Of a DNA stretch of 64,000 bases, positions 8,229 through 15,898 are shown one piece after another (position 1 is the first letter of the stretch; every line of letters starts with the position of its first letter). The translations under genes were made by a program, and so were the position numbers. The notes beneath the pieces are model-generated. The model was not told where the DNA came from. It ran no database searches and was given only the letters and a program-made list of their open reading frames with translations. Source of the stretch: Verrucomicrobiota bacterium (lineage in GTDB: Bacteria; Verrucomicrobiota; Verrucomicrobiia; Chthoniobacterales; Chthoniobacteraceae); assembly GCA_009885995.1 (NCBI GenBank), contig VFJQ01000019.1, forward strand, positions 34,472 to 98,471, read 5' to 3'.

Positions 8229-11200
8229 GCCAGCCCGCCGACCAGCGCGAACGCGACCGCTTCACCGGCGAACGCACACGCAACTTCTCCGTCATCGCCG
8301 CCGCCGGCAGCGGCAAGACGCGCGCGATCACGGACCGCATCATCGCCATCGCACAAAGCACGCACGCGCTCGAGTGGCTGCCGTCGCTCGTCGTCGTCAC
8401 CTTCACCAACCGCGCCGCCGATGAGATGCAGCAGCGCGCGCGGCAGAGCCTGCTCGAAGCTGGCGTCCCGCTCGACGTGCTCGCCGCGTTCAACCGCGCA
8501 TTCTTCGGCACGATCCACAGCTTCTGCGTGAAGCTGCTCCACCAGCATGGCCATCACCTCGGCCTCGCCGGGCAGTTCGAGACCGCCAACGACGATGACC
8601 TGCTGTGGATGGAATTCGTGCAGCAGCACACCGCCGTCGCCGCGAGCCTCGGCACGGCGGAGCGCGAGGCGCTGCTGCGACTCGTGCCCGTGCGGCAGCT
8701 CATGGAGCTTGGGCGCGGCGGCGGTTGCGCCGGCTTTGCGGCTGAGCCGGGGCCGTTCCCGCGGATCGATTTCCACGAGGTGTATAACTTCACGCCCGAC
8801 AAACGCTCGCAGGCCGCCGTCGAACGCTCGCAGCAGAATCTGCGGCGCTGGGAAGACACGTGGAAGACCGGCTCAGGTTTCGAGCCGCTGCCCGCGTGCG
8901 AATCGAAGCCGCTCGGCGAGGCGTGGCGCGAGGCCGTCGGCCCGATCCGCGAATGGGCGGGCCGCTGCGCTCTCCGCGTCGCGGCGGATGTCGAGCGGGC
9001 TTACCGTGATTTCCGAATCGCGCGCGGCGTGCTCGGCTACGACGATCAGGTCGCGCTCGCGCTCGAACTGATGCGTCACCCCGAGGCCGCGCCACGGATT
9101 CGCGCGAAGAATTACCGCGTGATCCTCGACGAAGCGCAGGACACCGACCCGTCGATGTTCGACGTGCTGCTGGAGATCACGCGTCCGCCAGACGCGAGCG
9201 GCGCGTGGCTCGACGTCCGCGATCACGCGCCACGCGCGGGGCACTTTTGCATGGTCGGCGATTTCCAGCAGTCGATCTACAGCGACCGCGCCGACCTCGC
9301 GCACTATCAGCTCGTGCATGAGGCGCTCGTCGCGAGCGAGGGCGGAGAGAAGGTCGAGTTTTCCGTCACCTTCCGTCTCGACGAGCGGCAGATCGCATTC
9401 GTGAACGAGACATTTCCGGAGCTGCTCAACGGCAGGGATGACCAGGCGTGCTACGTGCAATTGCAGCCGCGTCCCGCCGTGTTGCCCGGACAGGTCGTGC
9501 GCTGGGAGCCGAAGGATTTGCCGCCGCTCGATGGGCTGAGCGACGCGCGCAAGGCCCGGCTCGAAGCACCACAGCTCGCCCGCTGGCTGCGCGAGCAGAG
9601 CCTTGGAAAGCTGCGCGCCTCAGCGTGGAGCCAGGTTGCGATCCTGTGCCCGCGGAAGGAGTGGTTCCGGCCATTGCGCGATGCGCTGCGCGCCGAGGGC
9701 TTCGCGGTGCAGCTTCAATCCGAGCGCGACGTAAAGGGCGACAGCCCGGCCTACGCGTGGTTCACGGCGCTCGCCGTCGCGATGGCTGAGCCGGACAACG
9801 GCTACGAAATCGTCGGCGTCCTGCGCGAGGTGTTCGGCCTCTCTGATCACAACCTCGCGGTGTTCGCCGAAGGTAAACGTGGACGCTTTCAAATCACCGA
9901 GCCGACCCAACGCGAGGGCACCGTCGGCGACACGCTGCGGCTGCTCGCCGAGCTGCGTGCGCGCCTCGCCGACCAGCCGCTATTCTCCGCGATGCGCGAA
10001 CTCGTCGGCGCAACGCTGCTGCGCGACCGGCTGCGCACGTTGCCGGACGAGGAATACGAGGGGCTCGACGCAGAACTCGATGAACTGCTCACACTCGCCG
10101 CCGCGGCGGAGCCGGAGGAGCAGACGCTTGTGGATTTCGCGAACGGCCTGCGCGACGGCATGGCGACGACGCGCGAAGTGCGCGGCACCACCGGCGACGC
10201 GGTGCAACTCATCACCGGCCACAAGGCGAAAGGCTCCGAGTGGCAGTGCGTCGTCGTGCCCTTCCTCGCACGCAGCGTCCTCGGCGGGCGCTCGAACTAC
10301 CCGCGGCTGCTGCACATCGGCGGCAAAGTGCGCGCGGCCTTTTCCCGCGAAGACATCGACGCGGAGACCGACGCCACGCTCAAGGCGCGCGACCGGCAGG
10401 TAGCCGAGCGCTTGCTCTACGTCGCGCTCACCCGCTCGCGCCACACGCTCGTGCTCGCGGACGATCTCGATCTCTTCCGGCTGAAGAAAGGCGTCGCGGA
10501 ATCGGGGCAGGCGAGCGTCCTTCGCTGCGCGCCGAAGAAGGACAATGCGGATGCGTTCGCTGCGCTGCCCACGCAATGCACCGCGTGCGCTGCCACGGTG
10601 GCGCAGGAATCCGAACGCGACGCGCGGAAGGTCGGGGAGCAAGCGGTGGAGCCGCTCGCAGCGGTGGCGGGCGGGATCGTGCCGGCGGCGGCGGAGCGCG
10701 CGACGCATTTCATCAAGCGCAACCCGAGCGCGCTGGCCGAGGCTGCGCTGGCCGATGCGGACCCGGCTGCGTATCTCGCGCTCGCGCCACGCGGCGCGGT
10801 GCAGAGTTTGGGACAACGCTACGGCACGTGGTGGCATGGCCTTGTCGAACACCTCGACTGGCAAGCCGGTGCCACAGCGTGGGACGCGGTCTTCGAATCG
10901 TCGCTCGCCACGTCGCCGGACGTGGAGCTATCGCGTCGCGAATGGAAGCTTCTGTGGGCACAGCTCACGAGTGATACGCCGCTGGCGCGCCTGCTCACCG
11001 CACCCGGCCTGGTATTGCACGCGGAGATGCCTTTCCTGTGGCGCATGAATGAGCGCGACTGTCTCGAAGGCATCATCGACCTCGCTGTCTTCGACCCGAC
11101 GGCTGGCACGTGGTTGCTCGTGGATTGGAAGACCAACCGCCAGCGTGCCGAGGAATTGCCTGCGCATTACGAACCGCAGCTCGCCGCCTATTGGAAGGCC

Positions 11201-11353
11201 GTGAGCGAGATGACTGGCGCGCCGGTTCACGCAGGTCTCTTTGCGACGGCGAGCAGCACGTGGTTGCCCTACGAATCCGCATCGTTGGCCGCGGCGTGGG
11301 AGAGACTCGCCGTGAGACCCGACGCGATTTCGCGCGCGCTCGAAACGGAGTAG
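8225..11353 (+). CDS. addA: AddA-like UvrD/RecB helicase-nuclease
   Basis: This 1042-residue SF1A helicase shows Walker A (AAAGSGKTRAITDR), motif Ia (VTFTNRAADEM), Walker B (ILDEAQDTD), motif III (MVGDFQQSIY), motif V (GHKAKGSEW) and motif VI (YVALTRSR). It ends in a RecB-family nuclease motif (LLVDWKTNRQ). With the preceding AddB-like subunit it should form the double-strand-end-processing complex for recombinational repair. The ATG at 8225 overlaps the addB stop by 4 bp and opens directly onto the helicase domain; the frame is open further upstream only as a shadow of addB. The luxE-like gene follows after 12 bp. Confidence 0.9.
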   Translation: MSQPADQRERDRFTGERTRNFSVIAAAGSGKTRAITDRIIAIAQSTHALEWLPSLVVVTFTNRAADEMQQRARQSLLEAGVPLDVLAAFNRAFFGTIHSFCVKLLHQHGHHLGLAGQFETANDDDLLWMEFVQQHTAVAASLGTAEREALLRLVPVRQLMELGRGGGCAGFAAEPGPFPRIDFHEVYNFTPDKRSQAAVERSQQNLRRWEDTWKTGSGFEPLPACESKPLGEAWREAVGPIREWAGRCALRVAADVERAYRDFRIARGVLGYDDQVALALELMRHPEAAPRIRAKNYRVILDEAQDTDPSMFDVLLEITRPPDASGAWLDVRDHAPRAGHFCMVGDFQQSIYSDRADLAHYQLVHEALVASEGGEKVEFSVTFRLDERQIAFVNETFPELLNGRDDQACYVQLQPRPAVLPGQVVRWEPKDLPPLDGLSDARKARLEAPQLARWLREQSLGKLRASAWSQVAILCPRKEWFRPLRDALRAEGFAVQLQSERDVKGDSPAYAWFTALAVAMAEPDNGYEIVGVLREVFGLSDHNLAVFAEGKRGRFQITEPTQREGTVGDTLRLLAELRARLADQPLFSAMRELVGATLLRDRLRTLPDEEYEGLDAELDELLTLAAAAEPEEQTLVDFANGLRDGMATTREVRGTTGDAVQLITGHKAKGSEWQCVVVPFLARSVLGGRSNYPRLLHIGGKVRAAFSREDIDAETDATLKARDRQVAERLLYVALTRSRHTLVLADDLDLFRLKKGVAESGQASVLRCAPKKDNADAFAALPTQCTACAATVAQESERDARKVGEQAVEPLAAVAGGIVPAAAERATHFIKRNPSALAEAALADADPAAYLALAPRGAVQSLGQRYGTWWHGLVEHLDWQAGATAWDAVFESSLATSPDVELSRREWKLLWAQLTSDTPLARLLTAPGLVLHAEMPFLWRMNERDCLEGIIDLAVFDPTAGTWLLVDWKTNRQRAEELPAHYEPQLAAYWKAVSEMTGAPVHAGLFATASSTWLPYESASLAAAWERLAVRPDAISRALETE

Positions 11354-11365
11354 TGAAACGCACCC

Positions 11366-12322
11366 ATGGACGACGTCCTCACCAGCTACGAGCAACTTGA
11401 ACAGCGCATCCTGGCAGCGCTGCGGCCTAACCTCGACGAGGCGACGTTCGATTCGCTGGCGCTCGCAATCCACGCCTTCCAGCGCAGGTGGAACAAACCC
11501 TGCGCGCGCTTTTGTGCGACGCGCCCGACGCCGGCGCACTGGCGGGAAATCCCAGCAACACCGCAGAGCGCGTTCAAGCGGTTCGCGCTCTCGTGCGTGC
11601 CGCGTGAGCACATCGGGAAGACCTTTCGCACCAGCGGCACGACGGGCGAGACGCGCGGTGAGCATCATTTCCACAACACGCGGCTCTACGAAGCTGCGGT
11701 GCTCGCGGGCTGGCGGCGGCTCGGCTTGCCGCGGCTGCAGCAGATCGTGCTCGCGCCTTCGCCCGCTGAGGCGCCGCACTCGTCGCTCAGCCACATGCTC
11801 GCGACGCTCGCCGTGGAAAACGGCGAGACCGAGCCGGTCGCGCTGCTTGGGACGGCGCTCGCGTTCTTGCATCACTTCGAGACGACGCCCGCGCGCGTGT
11901 TGCCGCCAGGCAGCTTCGCGATGGAAACCGGCGGCTACAAAGGCTCCGGGCGCGACGTCGCGAGGGCGGAGCTTTACGCGATGTTCGAGCGGCATCTCGG
12001 ACTGAAGCCGGACGCGGTGCTGAACGAATACGGGATGACGGAACTCAGCTCGCAGTTCTACACGCGCGGCCTCGGCGCGCCGCACACTGGCGGCCCGTGG
12101 GTGCGCGCGCTGGTGATCGCCCCCGCCAGCGGTGAGGAAGTCGCGATCGGCGAGCCGGGTGTGCTGCGGATTTTCGATCTCGCAAACCTCAACTCGTCGC
12201 TCGCGATCGAGACGCAGGATCTCGCGATCCGACGCGAGGAAGGTTTCGAGTTGATCGGGCGCGATCCCGCCGCGCTGCCGCGTGGCTGCTCGCGCGCGGC
12301 GGATGAGTTGCTGCGCCGATGA
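11366..12322 (+). CDS. LuxE-like acyl-protein synthetase
   Basis: The 318-residue protein resembles the acyl-activating LuxE family. It carries the nucleotide-binding-like segment FRTSGTTGETRG and a later region NEYGMTELSSQFY typical of adenylate-forming relatives. By family it activates a fatty acid with ATP and holds it as an acyl-enzyme for a LuxC-type reductase. The next gene is such a reductase and starts within this stop codon (ATGA), so the two are probably translated together. luxA, luxB and luxD are absent, so bioluminescence is not implied; an aldehyde or alcohol lipid precursor is more likely. Confidence 0.8.
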   Translation: MDDVLTSYEQLEQRILAALRPNLDEATFDSLALAIHAFQRRWNKPCARFCATRPTPAHWREIPATPQSAFKRFALSCVPREHIGKTFRTSGTTGETRGEHHFHNTRLYEAAVLAGWRRLGLPRLQQIVLAPSPAEAPHSSLSHMLATLAVENGETEPVALLGTALAFLHHFETTPARVLPPGSFAMETGGYKGSGRDVARAELYAMFERHLGLKPDAVLNEYGMTELSSQFYTRGLGAPHTGGPWVRALVIAPASGEEVAIGEPGVLRIFDLANLNSSLAIETQDLAIRREEGFELIGRDPAALPRGCSRAADELLRR

Positions 12323-13323
12323 ACACTCTCTCGCGCGCAGCCGCACTCGCTGAGGCGTGCCGGCACTTTCCTTTCCTCGGCCCGAGCACGACGAACGATC
12401 TGCTCGCGATGGTGATCGCCGACTTCGGTAGTGCGACGGCGCTCGACGACATCGCGCCGCCCACTGTGCTGCACATCCTCGCAGGGAACACGCCTGCCGC
12501 CGCGTTGCAGACGCTCGTGCGCGGGCTGCTGCTCGGCGCGCACAATTGCGCGAAACTGCCGTCGGTGGGGCTGCCGGAAGTCGGTGAGTTCATCGCACAC
12601 CTGCCCGCCGCGCTCGCGGCGTGCGTGGAGACAAGCACGACGCTGCCTGACGATTGGCTGAGGCGGGCGGAGGTGGTGGTAGTCTTCGGTGACGACGAGA
12701 CGATCGCGCACTTCCGCAGCCGCGTGCGCAAGGACCAGCGCTTCATCGCGCACGGCCACAAGATCAGCTTCGGCGTGATCTTCGATGATCCAGCCTTCAC
12801 GTCGGTGGAAGACGCAGCGCGCGATGTGGCAGCGTTCGATCAACTCGGCTGCCTCTCGCCGCACGTGCTCTACGTCGGCGGCGACGCGCGCGCCTACGCC
12901 ATGCAACTCGCGGCAGCGCTCGAACGCAACCCGCGCGGCGCGCTACCACTCTCCGCTGCCTGCGCGATCCGCGCGCTGCGCGAAGACTTCGCCTTCCGCG
13001 CTGCGAACGGCGAACCGTGCGCCGTGTGGTGCAGCGTAAACTCGACCGTGCTCTACGACGAGACGCCCGGTTTTCCGCGCACGCCGCTACACCGCACGAT
13101 CTTCGTGAAGCCGCTGCCCACAGACTGGAGCGCGGAGCTGCACGAGGTGCGCGCGCATTTGAGCTGCGCCGGCATTTTTCCAGAAGGCGCTGCGCTCCCC
13201 GACCTCGGCATGGGTCGTATATGCCCCATAGGACTCATGCAGCTCCCACGGTGGACCTGGCCTCAGGATGGCATCGCGCCGCTCGCTTCACTCGTGCGCC
13301 GTGATGACAAAAATCCCGGTTGA
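12319..13323 (+). CDS. LuxC-like long-chain acyl reductase
   Basis: This 334-residue protein matches the LuxC/acyl-CoA reductase family of the aldehyde dehydrogenase superfamily. It has a nucleotide-binding-type segment (HILAGNTPAAALQTLVRGLL) and the probable catalytic Cys178 in QLGCLSPHV. By family it reduces an activated fatty acyl group to a fatty aldehyde with NADPH. It overlaps the LuxE-like gene by 4 bp, so acyl group transfer between the two is the simplest model. Vibrio LuxC is much longer (about 480 residues); this is a compact form. It ends about 30 bp before a riboswitch belonging to the next transcription unit. Confidence 0.8.
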   Translation: MNTLSRAAALAEACRHFPFLGPSTTNDLLAMVIADFGSATALDDIAPPTVLHILAGNTPAAALQTLVRGLLLGAHNCAKLPSVGLPEVGEFIAHLPAALAACVETSTTLPDDWLRRAEVVVVFGDDETIAHFRSRVRKDQRFIAHGHKISFGVIFDDPAFTSVEDAARDVAAFDQLGCLSPHVLYVGGDARAYAMQLAAALERNPRGALPLSAACAIRALREDFAFRAANGEPCAVWCSVNSTVLYDETPGFPRTPLHRTIFVKPLPTDWSAELHEVRAHLSCAGIFPEGAALPDLGMGRICPIGLMQLPRWTWPQDGIAPLASLVRRDDKNPG

Positions 13324-13354
13324 CGGACCGGACGCATCCCCTAGCCTCCGCCCA

Positions 13355-13471
13355 CTTTCATCAAGAGTAGCAGAGGGTTCTGGCCCGCTGAAGCTACGGC
13401 AACCGCTCCCGCGCAAGCGAGAGGACCAGGTGCCAAATCCAGCTCCGAGGAGACTCGGGGGAAGATGAATG
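13355..13471 (+). promoter_or_regulatory. SAM-I (S-box) riboswitch
   Basis: The region contains the conserved S-box blocks in order: an A-rich P1/P2 junction (ATCAAGAG), GGGTTCTGGCCC followed by GCTGAAGC, GGCAACC, GGTGCCAAATCC and GGGGAAGATGA. The P1 stem closes perfectly (TTCATC at 13357-13362 with GATGAA at 13464-13469). S-box RNAs bind S-adenosylmethionine and usually switch off methionine and sulfur genes when SAM is plentiful. It lies 88 bp upstream of the threonine-synthase-like gene on the same strand. Finding it there argues that the operon serves methionine rather than threonine synthesis. Confidence 0.93.
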
Positions 13472-13504
13472 AGAATTCGGCGGAGCGCATCCTGCGCCGG
13501 CTGA

Positions 13505-13546
13505 TTTGCACTCATCGGAACAATCGACGCTTGGTGGGAGTGCAAA
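13505..13546 (+). promoter_or_regulatory. Possible riboswitch expression-platform hairpin
   Basis: A perfect 9-bp inverted repeat (TTTGCACTC at 13505-13513, GAGTGCAAA at 13538-13546) lies between the SAM-I aptamer and the start codon at 13559. No U-run follows, so classic intrinsic termination is not evident. The stem ends 12 bp before the ATG and could affect ribosome access. The role is inferred from position only. Confidence 0.45.
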
Positions 13547-13558
13547 ACTAAATCTGCC

Positions 13559-14824
13559 ATGGACAAACCATCGCCCTATTTCTCCAACCTCAAGTGTCGC
13601 GAGTGCGGCAAGCTCTACCCGAAAGAGGCCATCCACGTCTGCGACTTCGACTTCGGACCGCTCGAAGCGGCTTACGATTACGAAGCCATCGGCAAGGTGC
13701 TCACGCGCCAGCTCATCGAGAGCCGCGCGCACACCATGTGGCGCTACCGCGAGTTGCTGCCGATCGACGGCGAGCCGACGGTCGGGACGCAGGTCGGCTT
13801 CACGCCGCTCGTGAAAGCCGATCGTCTCGCGAAGGCGCTCGGCGTGCGCGAGCTCTACGTGAAGAACGACACGGTCAATTACCCCACGCTCTCGTTTAAG
13901 GATCGCGTCGTCTCCGTCGCGCTGAGCCGTGCGCGAGAGCTTGGTTTCAAGACCGTCGCGTGCGCCTCGACCGGCAATCTCGCGAACTCCGTCGCCGCGA
14001 ACGCCGCGAGCGCCGGATTGAAAAGCTACGTGCTCATCCCCGCCGATCTCGAGCAGGGGAAGGTGCTCGGCTCGCTCGTCTATGGGACGAACGTCATCGG
14101 CATCCACGGCGCTTACGATCAAGTGAATCGCCTCTGCTCCGAGATCGCTGGCAAATACGGCTGGGGCTTCGTGAACGTGAACCTGCGCCCGTATTACGCT
14201 GAGGGGAGCAAGTCGATGGGCTTCGAGATTTGCGAACAACTCGGCTGGCACATCCCCCGGCACACCGTCATCCCGATGGCGTCCGGCTCGCTGCTCACGA
14301 AAATTCACAAGGCTTACGGTGAATTCACCAAGCTCGGTCTCGTAGATGCCGCACCCTTCTCCGTCTATGGCGCACAAGCCACCGGTTGCGGTCCCATCGC
14401 ACAGGCGATGAAGCGCGGCACCGACATCGTGAAGCCCGTGCCGAAGCCCGAGACGATCGTGAAGTCGCTCGCCATCGGCACGCCCGCCGATGGCTACTAC
14501 GCCATCCACGCGATGCGCGACACGGGTGGCTTCGCCGAAGACGTGACCGACGAGGAAGTGATCGAGGGCATCAAGCTGCTCGCCGAGTGCGAAGGCATCT
14601 TCGCAGAGACCGCGGGCGGCGTGACCACTGCCTGCACACGAAAACTCATCGAAACCGGCAAGCTCCCGCGCGACGAGAGCATCGTCATCTGCATCACCGG
14701 CCACGGCCTCAAGACGCAGGAAGCCATCGTCGGAAAATGCGGCGCGCCTCGCGTGATCAAGCCGAGCCTGCGCGAATTCGAGGAACAAGTTTACAATCCC
14801 GACGCCGCGGCAGCCACGGCTTGA
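13559..14824 (+). CDS. thrC: Threonine-synthase-like PLP enzyme (candidate homocysteine-forming enzyme)
   Basis: This 421-residue fold-type II PLP enzyme has an N-terminal zinc-ribbon-like segment (CRECG plus one further Cys), the PLP lysine K114 in TLSFKDRVV, the substrate segment ASTGNLANS and a phosphate-binding-type stretch SGSLLTKIHK. By sequence it is a threonine synthase, converting O-phosphohomoserine to threonine. A SAM-I riboswitch lies upstream, and a sulfur carrier and a NIL protein lie downstream in the same operon. That context suggests it may instead put sulfur onto O-phosphohomoserine to make homocysteine. The family call is firm; the alternative reaction is an inference from context. 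Confidence 0.9.
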   Translation: MDKPSPYFSNLKCRECGKLYPKEAIHVCDFDFGPLEAAYDYEAIGKVLTRQLIESRAHTMWRYRELLPIDGEPTVGTQVGFTPLVKADRLAKALGVRELYVKNDTVNYPTLSFKDRVVSVALSRARELGFKTVACASTGNLANSVAANAASAGLKSYVLIPADLEQGKVLGSLVYGTNVIGIHGAYDQVNRLCSEIAGKYGWGFVNVNLRPYYAEGSKSMGFEICEQLGWHIPRHTVIPMASGSLLTKIHKAYGEFTKLGLVDAAPFSVYGAQATGCGPIAQAMKRGTDIVKPVPKPETIVKSLAIGTPADGYYAIHAMRDTGGFAEDVTDEEVIEGIKLLAECEGIFAETAGGVTTACTRKLIETGKLPRDESIVICITGHGLKTQEAIVGKCGAPRVIKPSLREFEEQVYNPDAAAATA

Positions 14825-14856
14825 CCCAATCAGCAATCAGCAATCACAAATCAGCA

Positions 14857-15129
14857 ATGCCTTCCGTCCTCATCCCCACACCGCTCCGCAAACTCACCGC
14901 GGAACTTGAAACCGTCAGCGCCGCCGGCGCGACCATCGGCGAGATCCTCGACAATCTCGACGCCGCCTATCCCGGCCTCAAAGAGCGCCTCTGCGACGAA
15001 GCCGGCAACGTGCGCCGCTTCGTGAACATCTACGTCAACGGCGAAGACATCCGCTTCCTCGAAGAGAAAGCCACGCCGGTCAAAGAAGCCGACGAAATCA
15101 GCATCGTCCCCGCCATCGCTGGAGGTTAG
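14857..15129 (+). CDS. ThiS/MoaD-type sulfur-carrier protein
   Basis: The 90-residue beta-grasp protein ends in exposed Gly-Gly (PAIAGG), the site that becomes a thiocarboxylate after adenylation. It contains typical MoaD segments (FVNIYVNGEDIRFL and ADEISIVPAIAGG). By family it donates sulfur in cofactor or amino-acid synthesis. It lies 32 bp after the threonine-synthase-like gene in an A-rich spacer with several near-copies of CAATCAG, and 2 bp before the NIL gene. No molybdopterin or thiamin genes adjoin it. Operon context suggests sulfur delivery for homocysteine, as HcyS does in Wolinella succinogenes. No activating ThiF/MoeB-like enzyme is in this window. Confidence 0.88.
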   Translation: MPSVLIPTPLRKLTAELETVSAAGATIGEILDNLDAAYPGLKERLCDEAGNVRRFVNIYVNGEDIRFLEEKATPVKEADEISIVPAIAGG

Positions 15130-15131
15130 CC

Positions 15132-15377
15132 GTGAAAGATCAACAACGTCTCTGGCTCATGTTCCCGACCAAGCTCATCACCACTCCGGTGATCTGGGAA
15201 CTCGGGCAAAAATTCAAAGTCATCACCAACGTCCGCCAGGCCAGCGTGAACGACGAGATCGGTCTCGTCTCGCTTTCGCTCGACGGCGAGCGCGAGGAGA
15301 TCAAGCGCGCCGTCGCGTGGCTCGAGGAACTCGGCGTGAAGGTCGAGCCGGTCGAGATCCAGACGATCGAGGGCTGA
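15132..15377 (+). CDS. NIL-domain protein
   Basis: This 81-residue protein is a single NIL domain, the small ferredoxin-like fold also found at the C terminus of MetN and in archaeal homocysteine-pathway ferredoxins. A GGAGG at 15121-15125 precedes the GTG start at 15132. It is the third gene of the riboswitch-controlled operon. NIL domains are repeatedly linked to methionine or sulfur metabolism, sometimes as methionine sensors. There is no iron-sulfur ferredoxin domain attached here, so a sensory or scaffold role is as plausible as electron transfer. Confidence 0.85.
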   Translation: MKDQQRLWLMFPTKLITTPVIWELGQKFKVITNVRQASVNDEIGLVSLSLDGEREEIKRAVAWLEELGVKVEPVEIQTIEG

Positions 15378-15389
15378 CCACCAGCACGG

Positions 15390-15433
15390 CGCAGAGCGCC
15401 GTGGCTACAGCGCTGTAGCCGCGTCGCTCTGCG
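15390..15433. repeat. Palindromic element/bidirectional terminator
   Basis: Two nested perfect arms, CGCAGAGCG with CGCTCTGCG and GGCTACAG with CTGTAGCC, form a long hairpin between the convergent NIL and cupin genes. The position suits termination from both sides. It also resembles the dispersed intergenic REP-like palindromes of PVC genomes. Confidence 0.65.
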
Positions 15434-15442
15434 ACGCGCAGT

Positions 15443-15892
15443 TCACGCGCACTCCGGCCGCCCCTGCCGGATCGACACCCAAGGCTCCTGCGTGGACACA
15501 TCGGTCGGATCGAGTGCGGCGCTTTGCTCCGGCGGCAGCTTCGCGGGCGAGAGGATCGCGAGAAAGACGAGCGGCTCTTTGTGCGGATTGTAGGTCGCGT
15601 GGATCGTGCCCGCCGGGATGTGTGCCATCTCACCGGCGCTCAGGATGCGATACTCCTCACCGACCCACTGCTCAGCGCGGCCGTAGATCACGTAGATGAT
15701 TTCCTCGCGGTGCGGATGGAAGTGGAACGAGTGGCAGCGGCCCGGGTCCATGTTCGCGCGCACAAGCAGCAGCTTGTCCGCGCCGACGACATCGGGGCGG
15801 CAGAGCCATTCGTTGTTGGTCCACGGATTCGTCTCGCGGATCGCGTCGGCGATTTGGACAAAGCGACGTTCGTTAGAGTTCGGAGTGCTCAT
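15443..15892 (-). CDS. Small cupin-domain protein
   Basis: The 149-residue protein is a single cupin barrel with a probable metal site in SFHFHPHREEIIYV (three His and a Glu) and the second cupin motif around HIPAGTIHA. Function in such small cupins ranges from dioxygenase to sugar or ligand binding, and nothing here decides. Its start lies 6 bp after the stop of the giant ThuA/cytochrome protein on the same strand, so it is very probably the last gene of that operon and may act on the same carbohydrate substrate. Confidence 0.85.
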   Translation of the reverse strand: MSTPNSNERRFVQIADAIRETNPWTNNEWLCRPDVVGADKLLLVRANMDPGRCHSFHFHPHREEIIYVIYGRAEQWVGEEYRILSAGEMAHIPAGTIHATYNPHKEPLVFLAILSPAKLPPEQSAALDPTDVSTQEPWVSIRQGRPECA

Positions 15893-15898
15893 ACGGTT

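Noticed and set aside
11366..13323. Bioluminescence operon
   Set aside because: No luxA or luxB, and the LuxC-like protein is too short; aldehyde production alone is supported.
13355..13471. SAM-II, SAM-IV or cobalamin riboswitch instead of SAM-I
   Set aside because: The block order and the pairing of the closing stem match SAM-I; no B12 box or pseudoknot-only compact form is seen.
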